Below, in pieces: positions 23,472 to 33,453 of a DNA stretch of 64,000 nt. Both the position numbers and the translations under genes were made by a program. The stretch's first letter is position 1. The number at the start of each line of letters is the position of its first letter. Source of the DNA: Hydrogenovibrio sp. 3SP14C1 (GTDB lineage Bacteria; Pseudomonadota; Gammaproteobacteria; Thiomicrospirales; Thiomicrospiraceae); NCBI RefSeq assembly GCF_029625905.1, contig NZ_JARTLM010000002.1:124001-188000 (forward strand). The letters are read 5' to 3'. The notes beneath the pieces were generated by a model. The model was not told where the DNA came from, ran no database searches, and saw nothing but the letters and a program-made list of their open reading frames with translations.

Positions 23472-24662
23472 ATGAAGTTTAATTTACAAGAAACCATCTC
23501 TGCAGACGCGGGCATGCCAAAGATCAAGGTTATTGGTCTCGGTGGCGGCGGCGGAAATGCTGTTGATTACATGGTGCGCTCAGAAGTTGAAGGCGTTGAT
23601 TTTATTTGTGCGAATACGGATGTACAAGCACTGAAAAATTCTACGGTTGAAACGTGTATTCAGTTGGGTGCAAACGGTTTAGGCGCAGGTGCTAATCCTG
23701 AAAAAGGAATGGAAGCGGCTAAAGAAAATATTGAGCAGGTTAAAGAAGCGTTGAAAGGCGCAGATATGGTCTTTATTACTGCTGGCATGGGTGGTGGAAC
23801 CGGAACAGGTTCGGCCCCTGTCGTTGCACAAGCGGCACGTGAAATGGGGATTCTGACAGTTGGTGTTGTGAGTCGTCCTTTCGGCTTTGAACGTCGAGCG
23901 AAAATTGCAGATGCAGGTATTCAGCAATTGGCTGAAAGTGTTGATTCTTTAATCACTGTTCCCAACGATAAATTATTAAAAGTATTAGGACGTGATTTTG
24001 TTCTAGCAAAAGCCTTTGATTATGCCAATGAAGTACTTCACGGCGCAGTTCAAGGGATTTCTGAGTTGGTGACTCGACCAGGAATGATTAACGTCGACTT
24101 TGAAGATTTGCGTACTGTTATGTCTGAACGTGGTGTTGCCATGATGGGTGTAGGGCATGCAACGGGTGAAGATCGTGCGATTAAAGCAGCAGAAAAAGCA
24201 ATTGCTAATCCATTATTGGAAGATATCTCTGTATCTGGTGCAAAAGGTCTATTGGTTAACATTACTTCAGGACTTGATTTTACGTTGGGTGAGTTCAATG
24301 AAGTTGGTGACGTCATTGATCAAGTTGCTTCAGAAGACGCTAAGGTCATTATCGGGACTTCTATTGATGAATCAATGACTGACGAAATTCGCGTAACAGT
24401 GGTGGCAACGGGTTTGTCGGAAATCGGTGATGCGAAACGTCCTGAAGTGGTTAAACCAAACTTGCAAGCGGTTGAAGCCAGTAAGGCAGATGAAAAAGTC
24501 GAAGCTGAGAAAGTGACGTCTAATTCAGAATCTGTAGCAGGAAAGCCAGCACCAGAAGTAGTTCGTCCAAAAATGGTCGTAAATGGTGGTGTCACTGGTA
24601 GTGTCGACTCTAGTTCTAACTATCTAGACATTCCCGCTTTCCTTCGTCGACAAGTCGATTGA
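23472..24662 (+). CDS. ftsZ: Cell division GTPase FtsZ (displaced within the dcw cluster)
   Basis: Tubulin-like GTPase that forms the Z ring. The 396 residues include the N-terminal nucleotide site KVIGLGGGGGNAVDYM, the tubulin signature GGGTGTG (107-113), NTDVQALK, the T7 catalytic loop NVDFEDLRTVM (about 207-217), an acidic variable linker (about 330-384) and the C-terminal peptide DIPAFLRRQVD (386-396) that binds FtsA and ZipA. All key residues are present, so the gene looks functional. In nearly all gammaproteobacteria ftsZ follows ftsA; here it sits between rsmH and ftsL, and ftsA runs straight into lpxC. The codons and style match its neighbours. It has its own strong Shine-Dalgarno. 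Confidence 0.98.
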   Translation: MKFNLQETISADAGMPKIKVIGLGGGGGNAVDYMVRSEVEGVDFICANTDVQALKNSTVETCIQLGANGLGAGANPEKGMEAAKENIEQVKEALKGADMVFITAGMGGGTGTGSAPVVAQAAREMGILTVGVVSRPFGFERRAKIADAGIQQLAESVDSLITVPNDKLLKVLGRDFVLAKAFDYANEVLHGAVQGISELVTRPGMINVDFEDLRTVMSERGVAMMGVGHATGEDRAIKAAEKAIANPLLEDISVSGAKGLLVNITSGLDFTLGEFNEVGDVIDQVASEDAKVIIGTSIDESMTDEIRVTVVATGLSEIGDAKRPEVVKPNLQAVEASKADEKVEAEKVTSNSESVAGKPAPEVVRPKMVVNGGVTGSVDSSSNYLDIPAFLRRQVD

Positions 24663-24718
24663 TTTTTTGACGGTACGGTGATGACTGAATTCTCTATTTG
24701 GTCATTCTGGACTAGCAG

Positions 24719-25075
24719 ATGGTAGTGCAAAAACTCCCCAAACTTAGCCAGTTTAATCAGATTAACTGGCAAGGTTTCTTTGCACTCTTTTTGCTGGTCC
24801 TTGTCTTTATTTCTCTGATCTCAATTATTCAAATTCAACACCAGGTTCGTCATTTAGAGACGCAATATGCGAATGCATTGAAACAAGAAGTGCTTTTGAA
24901 TGAAGAGCACGGTAAGTTAACGTTGGAAAAACATCACTTAACCGCTTTAGCCCGGGTAGAGCATATTGCTAGAACACAGTTAAATATGACATTAGATAAA
25001 ACCCCCGAAAACTTGAATTCTCAAACTATTATTTTGGAAAAACTTAATGCATCCTCAGCAGAATCCGAAAATTAA
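24719..25075 (+). CDS. ftsL: Cell division protein FtsL
   Basis: 118-residue bitopic membrane protein. A short cytoplasmic part and one hydrophobic helix (about 19-42) precede a periplasmic leucine-zipper-like coiled coil (about 43-100) containing HQVRHLETQYANALKQEV. The conserved end RVEHIARTQLNM is typical of FtsL. It forms the FtsQLB complex that activates FtsWI. It overlaps ftsI by 29 bp. Start ATG 24719 is weakly supported by its upstream sequence; a GTG at 24725 is an alternative. The identification rests on features, position and size, because FtsL is poorly conserved. Confidence 0.9.
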   Translation: MVVQKLPKLSQFNQINWQGFFALFLLVLVFISLISIIQIQHQVRHLETQYANALKQEVLLNEEHGKLTLEKHHLTALARVEHIARTQLNMTLDKTPENLNSQTIILEKLNASSAESEN

Positions 25076-26819
25076 TAGAGATTCGTTGATTTTCACGTTG
25101 ATCGTGATGCTATTCGTTGCCATTCTTTTTAAAGCATTTCACGTCCAAATCTTAGAGTCAGATTTTCTTCAAAATGAAGGTAATAAACGCCAAATAAGAA
25201 GTCTGGAAATTCCAGCACCACGTGGCGAAATTTTTGACCGTAATAATAATGTTCTGGCATTAAGCACGCCCATTGATTCTATTTGGGTTGATCCTAAGGT
25301 TTTATCTTTCTATTTAGACTCGCAACAACAAAATCTAAAAACAAATCTTGATAATCTTTCTGTTAAAGAATATGCAAAAAGACAGGCCTTTATTAAAGAA
25401 AAAAAGCAGGCCTATCGTGCGATGCTAGGGTTGCTTGGAGTTTCTTTTAGTAGCTTTACTCAAGAGGTTTTAGCGAAAAAAAGTCGTCGTTTTTTATATG
25501 TTAAACGTGGCGTTCTGCCAGAGTTGACCGCCAAGATTGAAGCTTTAGATGTTCCTGGACTTTACGTTCAAAACCAATATAAGCGTTATTATCCAGCAGG
25601 AGAAGTGGTTGGGCATTTAATCGGTTATACCAATATTGACGATGTCGGTATCGCGGGAATTGAAAAAACGTATGAAGACTGGTTATCTGGAGTCGATGGA
25701 AAAAAACAAGTTATTAAAGATCGTGCCGGTCGAGTGGTTGAGTTTGTTAAAGATATTCACCCTGCGGAGCCGGGTAAACCAATGGTACTGAGTATTGATA
25801 AAGATATGCAGTTTTTTCTTTATCACGCTTTGAAGAAAAGTTTTATTAAACACCAAGCCAGTTCGATTATGTCGGTGATTTTAGATGCCAAGACAGGTGA
25901 AGTATTGGCAATGGTCTCTTTACCTGCATTTAACCCGAATGATCGTAGTCAATTAACAGGCGCTCGGTTGCGCAACAGTGTCATTGCTGATCGGATTGAG
26001 CCCGGCTCAACGGTAAAACCTTTTATTATGGCCAAAGCGTTAGACTTAAAAGTGATTCATTTAACCGATGAAATTCAAACGTCACCTGGTTCGATTCGTA
26101 TTCAAGGTCAGCGCATTACAGATACCCGAAACCACGGCACCATTACCCCGGCGGAAGTTATTAAGCTTTCAAGTAATGTTGGCGCTACCAAAATTGCTCT
26201 GAAGATGACACCGAATGATGAATGGCAAATGTACCATGATGTCGGGTTCGGACAAGATTTAGGGTTGTTTCTACCCGGCGAAACTTTAGGTTTTTTACGC
26301 CCTGCAAATGAATGGCAGAAGATTGATCAAGCATCGGCTTCCTTTGGATACGGCTTTAACATTAATTTAATGCAACTGGCACATGCATATATGATCTTTG
26401 CCAATCAAGGGCGTATCAAGCCTTTAAGTTTATTAAAGTTAAATGAGGTTCCTATAGGACATCAGGTCGTCTCAAAAGAATCGGCAGCAGCAGTATTGCA
26501 GATGATGGAGAACGTTGTTGGTCGTAATGGAACGGCGCCAGAAGCTAAGATTGAAGGGTATCGTATTGCAGGAAAAACAGGAACAGTACATCGAACTAAA
26601 ATAGGCGGGTATGAAGAAAATAAATACATTTCCTTGTTTGCCGGCATTGTTCCAGTCTCGAATCCAAAATATATTATGGTGACGGCTGTCAATGAACCGA
26701 GTCGAGGCATTTATTACGGTGGAAAGGTCGCTGCCCCCATATTTAAAGAAGTTATGGAAGAGGTGCTTCGTTTAAAGAATGTCCCACCAGACGAAATTAT
26801 TGAGGATGAGCAAAAATGA
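25047..26819 (+). CDS. ftsI: Peptidoglycan D,D-transpeptidase FtsI (PBP3)
   Basis: Septal class B penicillin-binding protein, 590 residues. It has a short cytoplasmic tail, one membrane anchor (about 12-32), the PBP dimerisation domain beginning RSLEIPAPRGEIFDRNN, and the transpeptidase domain with SxxK at Ser321-T-V-K324, SxN at Ser375-x-N377 and KTG at 510-512. All catalytic residues are present. It overlaps ftsL by 29 bp and murE by 4 bp, so expression is tightly coupled. A proline-rich end (NVPPDEIIEDEQK) is only slightly unlike other orthologues. Confidence 0.97.
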   Translation: MHPQQNPKINRDSLIFTLIVMLFVAILFKAFHVQILESDFLQNEGNKRQIRSLEIPAPRGEIFDRNNNVLALSTPIDSIWVDPKVLSFYLDSQQQNLKTNLDNLSVKEYAKRQAFIKEKKQAYRAMLGLLGVSFSSFTQEVLAKKSRRFLYVKRGVLPELTAKIEALDVPGLYVQNQYKRYYPAGEVVGHLIGYTNIDDVGIAGIEKTYEDWLSGVDGKKQVIKDRAGRVVEFVKDIHPAEPGKPMVLSIDKDMQFFLYHALKKSFIKHQASSIMSVILDAKTGEVLAMVSLPAFNPNDRSQLTGARLRNSVIADRIEPGSTVKPFIMAKALDLKVIHLTDEIQTSPGSIRIQGQRITDTRNHGTITPAEVIKLSSNVGATKIALKMTPNDEWQMYHDVGFGQDLGLFLPGETLGFLRPANEWQKIDQASASFGYGFNINLMQLAHAYMIFANQGRIKPLSLLKLNEVPIGHQVVSKESAAAVLQMMENVVGRNGTAPEAKIEGYRIAGKTGTVHRTKIGGYEENKYISLFAGIVPVSNPKYIMVTAVNEPSRGIYYGGKVAAPIFKEVMEEVLRLKNVPPDEIIEDEQK

Positions 26820-28330
26820 AGCGGCTTGCCGAGATTTTGACATTCTTTGAGTTACCTAACTCACCATCGATTAAAGGCATTGAAAAAGATATAGTCGCCT
26901 TAACGATTGATTCACGTCAGATTACAGAAGGGGCGGCATTTATCGCTTTATCAGGCGTTCAATCTCACGGAATCCTTTACGCTGAACAGGCCATTAAAAA
27001 TGGTGCCCGCTGCATATTGACCGATACAGCAGGCCTGGCAGAATTTAATAAACAGAACGATGATCACAAAATGACGACCTGTCCTGTTATTGAGGTGCCA
27101 TTACTGGATAAGCGGTTAGCCGATTTTGCGAAATGGTTTTATGATGCACCTAGCGAACGAGTCAAAGTGATTGGTGTGACGGGCACCAATGGGAAAACCT
27201 CCAGCAGTCATTATATGGCTCAAATGCTGAATGCTTTAAATTATAAAGTTGCATTGATGGGCACGCTTGGAAATGGTTGGTTTGGTGCCTTAAAAACCAG
27301 CCAAAACACCACCGTTGATGTGGTAACGCTAAATCATTTGTTAAATGATTTTGCTGCACAGCAAGCTGATTATGTTGTGATGGAAGTTTCTTCTCATGCG
27401 ATTGAGCTAGGTCGGATTGCCGGGATTGGTTTTGAAGTTTTAGCCATGACACAGGTGACACGGGATCATTTAGATTTCCATCACACAGAAGCTGCATACC
27501 AAGCTGTTAAGAAAAAATTATTTTTAAATTACCCAAGCCAATATCAGGTTCTGAATGTCGATGACTTGGTTGGTCAAGCCTTACTGCGAGAGTTACCCAC
27601 GATAGATAGGGTAATAAGTTATTCTCAAAAAGATGCTCAAGCAGACATCGTTTGTTTAGACAGTATATTGAATTTGACCGGCATGCAGGGCACCTTAATC
27701 GTTCAAGGCGTTTCCTTAGCATTTGAACTACCGTTAATGGGTCAGTTTAACTTAGAGAATGTGCTTTGTGCTGTTTCTGTACTGTCTGCTTGCGGTCTGG
27801 AAGCATCTAAAATACAAAAATCATTGGCATCGGTTAAAGCGGTTAGTGGTCGCATGGAGTTATTAATTCAGCCAAATCACCCCACGGTATTGGTTGATTA
27901 TGCACATACCCCCGATGCCCTTGAAGCTGTTTTGAAAGCGACAACTCATCATGCATCAGCTAAGGAAACAAAATTATGGGTGGTGTTTGGCTGTGGTGGC
28001 GATCGAGACACTGGAAAGCGTCCATTAATGGGGAAAGTAGCAGAAACTTACGCTGATGAAGTGGTATTGACGGATGATAACCCTCGAGGTGAATTGCCTG
28101 AAGCGATTATTGCTGATATTAAAAAAGGCATGCATCGCCCAGCCAAAGTGATTCATGATCGCCCGGAAGCGATTGCTTATGCCGTTAAACAAGCATCAAG
28201 CTGTGATATGGTGGTGATTGCCGGCAAGGGGCATGAAGATTACCAAGAAATTAAAGGAAAACGCTGGCCAATGAGTGACCAGAAAATGGTTAAAGAATTG
28301 TTTAGTACCTCTGGTGCTGGTTCGGTTTGA
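26816..28330 (+). CDS. murE: UDP-MurNAc-tripeptide synthetase MurE (meso-diaminopimelate adding)
   Basis: 504-residue Mur ligase that adds the third stem residue to UDP-MurNAc-L-Ala-D-Glu. The ATP site is TGTNGKTSSSH (about 121-131), the carbamylated-Lys region has VTRDHLDFH, and the motif DDNPR (about 423) marks meso-diaminopimelate as substrate, fitting a Gram-negative wall. The first 90 residues hold the UDP-binding domain. The start overlaps the ftsI stop by 4 bp (ATGA). One near-palindrome copy (27029, GCAGGCCTGG) lies in the gene. Confidence 0.97.
   Translation: MKRLAEILTFFELPNSPSIKGIEKDIVALTIDSRQITEGAAFIALSGVQSHGILYAEQAIKNGARCILTDTAGLAEFNKQNDDHKMTTCPVIEVPLLDKRLADFAKWFYDAPSERVKVIGVTGTNGKTSSSHYMAQMLNALNYKVALMGTLGNGWFGALKTSQNTTVDVVTLNHLLNDFAAQQADYVVMEVSSHAIELGRIAGIGFEVLAMTQVTRDHLDFHHTEAAYQAVKKKLFLNYPSQYQVLNVDDLVGQALLRELPTIDRVISYSQKDAQADIVCLDSILNLTGMQGTLIVQGVSLAFELPLMGQFNLENVLCAVSVLSACGLEASKIQKSLASVKAVSGRMELLIQPNHPTVLVDYAHTPDALEAVLKATTHHASAKETKLWVVFGCGGDRDTGKRPLMGKVAETYADEVVLTDDNPRGELPEAIIADIKKGMHRPAKVIHDRPEAIAYAVKQASSCDMVVIAGKGHEDYQEIKGKRWPMSDQKMVKELFSTSGAGSV
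27029..27038. repeat. Palindrome copy 7 (one mismatch, GCAGGCCTGG) inside murE
   Basis: Nine of ten core bases; read as A-G-L-A in murE. Confidence 0.7.
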
Positions 28331-28343
28331 CAAGGAACTATAT

Positions 28344-29768
28344 ATGACATGGGATTTAACAGATTTGGTTGAAGCCGTAAATGGTGTGTTGGCTGGCGAA
28401 TTATTGGGAGATGATCCCGTGATTTTTACGTCAGTCAGCACTGATACACGGACGTTGAAATCTGGTGCGCTTTATATTGCGATTAAAGGTGAAAACTTTG
28501 ACGGCCATTCCTTTGTCGGCGATGCAGTTCGCCAGGGTGCTGTTGCGGTGTTGATCTCTGAACCGATGGAAACGGTTGTGCCAGCCGTTTTGGTAGATGA
28601 CACGCGAATTGCTTTTGGGCAGTTCGCAGCTTGGCATAGACAACAAATGGGGTTGAAAGGTTTAATCGGGGTGACCGGCTCTAATGGTAAAACCACCACA
28701 AAAGCACTGCTAGCACATATCTTATCAAATCATGCCACGGTGCTGGCGACTCAAGGAAATTTAAACAATGATTTTGGACTGCCACGTACCTTATTAGAGC
28801 TTTCAGAATCAGATGATTATGCCGTGATTGAGATGGGTGCCAATCACCGAAAAGAGATTGCCTACCTGACTCAAATAGCCAAACCTGATGTTGCAGTCAT
28901 TACGTTGGCGGCTGGCGCACACTTGGAAGGTTTTGGTTCTTTGCAAGGCGTGATTGAAACCAAGGGAGAGATTCTGGAAGGGGTTTGTGAAGGCGGCGTA
29001 GCGGTTTTAAATACCGATTCTCCGGGGTTTGAATATTGGGTGGAGAAAAGTCAGCGGTTACAAGTTTCGGTAATAACCTTTGGGCAGGCGCGTTTTGCCA
29101 ATGTACAGGTCACTGACTTTAAACAGTCAGAGAACCAGATCGCCTTTACGCTGGATTTGAACTGGCATGAAATACGTCAATCAGAAGTTGTGACGATGCC
29201 GGTTCTTGGATTTCATAATGCCATGAATGCGGCGGCGGCAGTCGCTGCGTGTTTGGCCGCTGGGTTATCCTGGCCTGACATTCAGCCAGGCCTGGTTGAT
29301 TTTGGTGGTGTCTCTGGACGACTACAACAATCATTATTACCCAAAGGGATTTTAGTTGATGACAGTTATAATGCGAACCCGTCGTCGGTTAAAGCCGCTA
29401 TTGAAACCTTGATTCAGTTACCCGGTAAATCAGCTGTTTGTTTAGGAGGAATGGCAGAGCTTGGCGAAGACTCAGAAACCCTACATCAAGATGTTGCTGC
29501 GTTTGCCAAGGAAAAAGGCGTCAAAAGCTTATTGCTTTTTGGGGCAGCAACACAAAGTATGCAAACCGTTTTTGGAGAAGGTGCTCTGTGGTTTGAATCA
29601 CAGGATGCTTTGGCGCAAGAAGCCGTACGTTTAATTCAACAAGATGAAATACAAAACCTACTGGTAAAAGGATCCCGTTCGGCCAAAATGGAACGGGTCA
29701 GTGAAACTGTTTTAGCCTCATTGGAAGCGTACCAATCTTCCATACACGATGAACACAACCAAGGATAA
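28344..29768 (+). CDS. murF: UDP-MurNAc-pentapeptide synthetase MurF
   Basis: Adds D-Ala-D-Ala to UDP-MurNAc-tripeptide. The 474 residues have the ATP site [12 protein letters not shown] (about 109-119), ligase signatures [13 protein letters not shown] and [18 protein letters not shown], and the C-terminal domain with [14 protein letters not shown]. The frame is open upstream to 28275, inside murE; ATG 28344 is chosen because AAGGA (28332-28336) lies 7 bases before it and the protein then begins in the conserved way ([14 protein letters not shown]). An exact palindrome copy is at 29286, read as P-G-L-V. Confidence 0.97.
   Translation: MTWDLTDLVEAVNGVLAGELLGDDPVIFTSVSTDTRTLKSGALYIAIKGENFDGHSFVGDAVRQGAVAVLISEPMETVVPAVLVDDTRIAFGQFAAWHRQQMGLKGLIGVTGSNGKTTTKALLAHILSNHATVLATQGNLNNDFGLPRTLLELSESDDYAVIEMGANHRKEIAYLTQIAKPDVAVITLAAGAHLEGFGSLQGVIETKGEILEGVCEGGVAVLNTDSPGFEYWVEKSQRLQVSVITFGQARFANVQVTDFKQSENQIAFTLDLNWHEIRQSEVVTMPVLGFHNAMNAAAAVAACLAAGLSWPDIQPGLVDFGGVSGRLQQSLLPKGILVDDSYNANPSSVKAAIETLIQLPGKSAVCLGGMAELGEDSETLHQDVAAFAKEKGVKSLLLFGAATQSMQTVFGEGALWFESQDALAQEAVRLIQQDEIQNLLVKGSRSAKMERVSETVLASLEAYQSSIHDEHNQG
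29286..29295. repeat. CCAGGCCTGG palindrome copy 8, inside murF
   Basis: Exact core; the flanks extend the symmetry to 18 bp with one mismatched pair. Confidence 0.9.
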
Positions 29769-29773
29769 ATAGC

Positions 29774-30859
29774 ATGCTAATTTATTTAACAGACTATCTA
29801 ACGCAATATATTTCTGGTTTTAGCGTCTTTAATTATATTACGATGCGAACCATTATGAGTGTGCTGACGGCATTGCTTATTTCCTTTATGATCGGCCCAA
29901 GAGTCATTCGTTGGCTTATCCGCTTAAAAGTCGGTCAAAGCGTTCGTTTGGATGGCCCTGAAACGCATTTGGTTAAAACCGGAACGCCGACGATGGGTGG
30001 CGTTATGATTCTGTTTTCAGTCTCCATCGCTGTTTTATTGTGGGGGAATTTGAGCAATCATTACTTGTTGATTGCCACGCTTACGATGTTAGGGTTTGGT
30101 GTCATCGGTTTTGTAGACGATTATAAAAAAGTTGTTTATAAAGATCCGAACGGTATGCGCTCTCGTACCAAGTTTTTCTGGCAATCGATTGTGGGGCTGG
30201 TGGCGGCTTTTGCTTTGTATTATTTAGCAAAAGTGCCAGCCGAAGCACAGTTGTTGATTCCTTATATGAAAGACACCTTTATCTATTTGGGGGCTTGGAC
30301 AGTTGTGTTGGCTTACTTTGTTATTGTGGGGACGTCGAATGCCGTTAATTTAACCGATGGCTTGGATGGCCTGGCGATTATGCCAACAGTGATGGTCGCT
30401 GGTGCTTTAGGTGTGTTTGCTTATGTAACAGGGCATTTATATTTTTCAGATTACCTACAGATTCCTTATATTCCCGGTGTGGGAGAACTGGCCATTTTTT
30501 GTGCCGCGCTGGTGGGTGCTGGGTTAGGGTTTTTATGGTTTAACGCGCACCCTGCGCAAGTTTTTATGGGCGATGTTGGCTCTCTATCAATCGGGGCGGC
30601 ATTAGGGATTGTTGCGGTTGCTGTGCGTCAAGAATTGGTTTTGTTTATTATGGGCGGAATTTTTGTCGCAGAAACGCTGTCGGTCATTTTACAGGTGGGC
30701 TCTTATAAATTACGAAATGGAAAGCGTATCTTTTTAATGGCACCATTGCACCATCATTTTGAACAAAAAGGGTGGCATGAGTCGCAAGTCATTGTTCGTT
30801 TTTGGATCATCACTATTTTATTGGTATTAATTGGGTTGGCCAGCTTAAAAATTCGATAA
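29774..30859 (+). CDS. mraY: Phospho-N-acetylmuramoyl-pentapeptide transferase MraY
   Basis: Ten-helix membrane enzyme that moves phospho-MurNAc-pentapeptide onto undecaprenyl phosphate to make lipid I. The 361 residues contain the Mg-binding Asp motif [12 protein letters not shown], the [13 protein letters not shown] block, [15 protein letters not shown] and the [11 protein letters not shown] loop near the end. All are family signatures. It is 5 bp after murF. Length 361 is the E. coli value (360). Confidence 0.98.
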   Translation: MLIYLTDYLTQYISGFSVFNYITMRTIMSVLTALLISFMIGPRVIRWLIRLKVGQSVRLDGPETHLVKTGTPTMGGVMILFSVSIAVLLWGNLSNHYLLIATLTMLGFGVIGFVDDYKKVVYKDPNGMRSRTKFFWQSIVGLVAAFALYYLAKVPAEAQLLIPYMKDTFIYLGAWTVVLAYFVIVGTSNAVNLTDGLDGLAIMPTVMVAGALGVFAYVTGHLYFSDYLQIPYIPGVGELAIFCAALVGAGLGFLWFNAHPAQVFMGDVGSLSIGAALGIVAVAVRQELVLFIMGGIFVAETLSVILQVGSYKLRNGKRIFLMAPLHHHFEQKGWHESQVIVRFWIITILLVLIGLASLKIR

Positions 30860-30932
30860 TAACAACTGTATTAAACAGTGTCAGGAAGTTGCATAGAACG
30901 ACGAAGTTCAATAAAGAAAAGGATAGGCTAAA

Positions 30933-32282
30933 GTGTATCTCGTAGCAGGATTAGGATTAACCGGTCAGAGTGTATTAAATTATTTTGCCAGCCAGGGCGA
31001 ACCCTGCTTTGCTTTGGATACTCGTCCCGAGTTTGATACATCAGAATTGGAAAAGAGTTACCCGGATGTTGAGTTTGCGACGGGAACCTTGCCATCGCAC
31101 TGGTGTGGAAAAATCACATCAATCGTACTCAGCCCCGGTATTGCTAAATCCGAGCCTTGGGTAAAATATTGCATTAATCAGGGGACAGAAGTGATTGGCG
31201 ATATAGAGTTGTTTGCCAGAGCCGCCGGTCAACCGATTGTGGCAATAACAGGGTCAAACGGTAAAAGTACGGTTACGACGCTGGTCGCGGAAGCCTTAAA
31301 AGAAGCTGGTTATGTTGTCGGGGTGGGTGGGAATATCGGTTGTCCAGCACTGGACTTATTAACCCATGAAACAGACTTTAATGTTTACGTTCTGGAATTA
31401 TCGAGTTTTCAATTAGAAACCACCTATTCTTTACAAGCGGTTGCTGCCACTGTTCTGAATATTTCAGAAGATCACATGGATCGTTACCTTGCTATTGAAG
31501 ACTATATTCAAGCCAAAATGACCATTTTAAACAACACAGAACTGGCTGTCATTCCGTTAGATTTTGAACGGGTTGGCATCGCTCGACCAGGAGATGAAGT
31601 TCGATTTGGATTAAATTATGCTGAAACGTTACCGCCTAAGGAATATGGCATTGTGATGAAAAATGGCCAGGCCTGGCTAGGGTGGGAAGATCATGCATCC
31701 GTTCCAGTTTCATGCATGGCGCAGCAAGGCTTACATCATCAATTAAATGCCTTGGCAATGATGGCGCTTTGTCGACCGTTTGAGTTGTCAGACGCCGTGT
31801 TTGAAAAAGTGCTTAAAGCCTTTAAGGGCTTACCGCATCGAACGCAAGTTGTGCTTGAGCAAGACGGCGTTAGCTGGATTAACGATTCGAAAGGCACCAA
31901 TGTGGGGGCAACGGTCACCGCGATTGAATCGATTCAAGAAACACTGGATGGTCAAGTGATTTTGATTGCGGGGGGTGTGGGCAAAGAAGCAGACTTTAAA
32001 GAGCTTGGCAAAGCAGTTGCTGAGTTCTGCGGACACGCTATTTTGTTTGGTCAAGATAAAGCCGTTATCGCTCAACAACTTCCTGCAGAAAAAGTACAAT
32101 TGGTCGAGACCTTGTCAGAAGCCGTTTTATTGGCAAAACCACTGGCAAAATCAGGAGATGCAGTGTTATTTTCTCCCGCATGTGCAAGCTTTGATCAGTT
32201 TAAAAACTATATTGAAAGAGGGAATGCTTTTGAAGCTTTTGTACAGCAATACATTGCCAACGAAGTAGGGAGCGAAAGCTAA
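30933..32282 (+). CDS. murD: UDP-MurNAc-L-alanine:D-glutamate ligase MurD
   Basis: Cytoplasmic ligase adding D-Glu. The 449 residues include GLGLTGQSVLNYF (UMA-binding domain), ATP site AITGSNGKSTVT (about 105-116), LELSSFQLE, NISEDHMDRY and the C-terminal NDSKGTNVGAT motif. It starts with GTG 30933; AAAGGA at 30918-30923 supports it. A 73-bp gap separates it from mraY. An exact palindrome copy is at 31667, read as G-Q-A-W-L. ftsW starts one base after the stop. Confidence 0.96.
   Translation: MYLVAGLGLTGQSVLNYFASQGEPCFALDTRPEFDTSELEKSYPDVEFATGTLPSHWCGKITSIVLSPGIAKSEPWVKYCINQGTEVIGDIELFARAAGQPIVAITGSNGKSTVTTLVAEALKEAGYVVGVGGNIGCPALDLLTHETDFNVYVLELSSFQLETTYSLQAVAATVLNISEDHMDRYLAIEDYIQAKMTILNNTELAVIPLDFERVGIARPGDEVRFGLNYAETLPPKEYGIVMKNGQAWLGWEDHASVPVSCMAQQGLHHQLNALAMMALCRPFELSDAVFEKVLKAFKGLPHRTQVVLEQDGVSWINDSKGTNVGATVTAIESIQETLDGQVILIAGGVGKEADFKELGKAVAEFCGHAILFGQDKAVIAQQLPAEKVQLVETLSEAVLLAKPLAKSGDAVLFSPACASFDQFKNYIERGNAFEAFVQQYIANEVGSES
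31667..31676. repeat. CCAGGCCTGG palindrome copy 9, inside murD
   Basis: Exact core, 12-bp palindrome GCCAGGCCTGGC; read as Q-A-W. Confidence 0.9.
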
Positions 32283-32283
32283 T

Positions 32284-33453
32284 ATGCCGATACGTGATTG
32301 GCGCCAACAAAGCCAAAGATGGCCAATAGATTTTTGGCTCATAGGCGCTCTGGCAGTTCTGGTTACCATTGGGCTTACCATGGTTGCTTCCAGTTCCATT
32401 GCTATCAGTGAAAAGCGTTTTGGTGATCCGACACATTATCTGTTGAGACAACTGTTTTCCATGGGGCTGGGCATTATAACCGCTTATATTGTGTTGAAAA
32501 TTCCACTGTCCTTTTGGCGAAAATATCGCGGGCAACTGTTTATTGTTGGGCTGGTTTTATTGGTCTTAGTGTTAGTGTTCGGGCGTGAAATTAATGGGAG
32601 TAAGCGCTGGCTTCCGTTAATTGTGATGAACTTTCAAGTATCGGAATTTATGAAAATAGCCGTGGTTGTCTTTATGGCCGGGTATTTAGATCGCCACGCC
32701 ACTGCGGTTAGAGAGAGTTTCGAGGCGGTTATTCGTCTCGCCTTACCTTTTGGGGTTATGGCGATATTACTTTTATTGGAGCCGGATTTCGGAAGCACGT
32801 TTGTGATTGCCGTGATTATTACCGGGATGCTGTTGATTGCCGGCGCGCCTTGGCGCTTTTTTGTCATGACCGTTTTGCCGATTGCTACCTTGTTGGTCAT
32901 GATGGTCATTACCTCTCCTTACAGAATGGCGAGGGTGACGAACTTTTTGGATCCATGGTCGGATCCTTTTGGGCATGGCTATCAGTTGACACAGGCCTTG
33001 ATTGCGTCCGGGCGTGGAGAGTGGTTTGGTGTCGGGGTTGGTGAAAGTGTACAAAAGCTGTTGTATTTGCCTGATGCGCATACCGACTTTTTGTTTTCCA
33101 TCTTTGCAGAAGAGTATGGCTTGATTGGTGTTATTTGTTTGGCATTGTTATATGTAACCATTCTTTATCGCTGTTTTAGAATTGGGCGAAAAGCCTTTAA
33201 TCAAACTGAGTATTTTGGTGGGTTGATTGCCTACGGTGTTGGGATTTGGATTGTATTACAAGCCATGATTAATATGGGGGTAAACCTTGGACTATTTCCG
33301 ACGAAGGGATTGACCTTACCCCTTATGAGTTATGGGGGGTCAAGTGCCTTGATGTTGTTTATCGGGTTAGCGATTGTGTTAAGAGTCGACTTGGAAACAC
33401 GACAAGCAGTTTTAGAACAAGGCTTGGGTGACAGTCAGCGTGGTGCACGATGA
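32284..33453 (+). CDS. ftsW: Septal peptidoglycan glycosyltransferase FtsW
   Basis: SEDS-family polymerase that works with FtsI. The 389 residues have ten predicted helices, with VASSSIAISEKRFGDP in the first loop, the FGREINGSKRWLPL loop, the catalytic-Asp region AHTDFLFSIFAEEYGLIG, and PTKGLTLPLMSYGGSS near the end. The last base of ftsW overlaps murG by 4 bp (ATGA). The length is near the E. coli value (414). Confidence 0.97.
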   Translation: MPIRDWRQQSQRWPIDFWLIGALAVLVTIGLTMVASSSIAISEKRFGDPTHYLLRQLFSMGLGIITAYIVLKIPLSFWRKYRGQLFIVGLVLLVLVLVFGREINGSKRWLPLIVMNFQVSEFMKIAVVVFMAGYLDRHATAVRESFEAVIRLALPFGVMAILLLLEPDFGSTFVIAVIITGMLLIAGAPWRFFVMTVLPIATLLVMMVITSPYRMARVTNFLDPWSDPFGHGYQLTQALIASGRGEWFGVGVGESVQKLLYLPDAHTDFLFSIFAEEYGLIGVICLALLYVTILYRCFRIGRKAFNQTEYFGGLIAYGVGIWIVLQAMINMGVNLGLFPTKGLTLPLMSYGGSSALMLFIGLAIVLRVDLETRQAVLEQGLGDSQRGAR

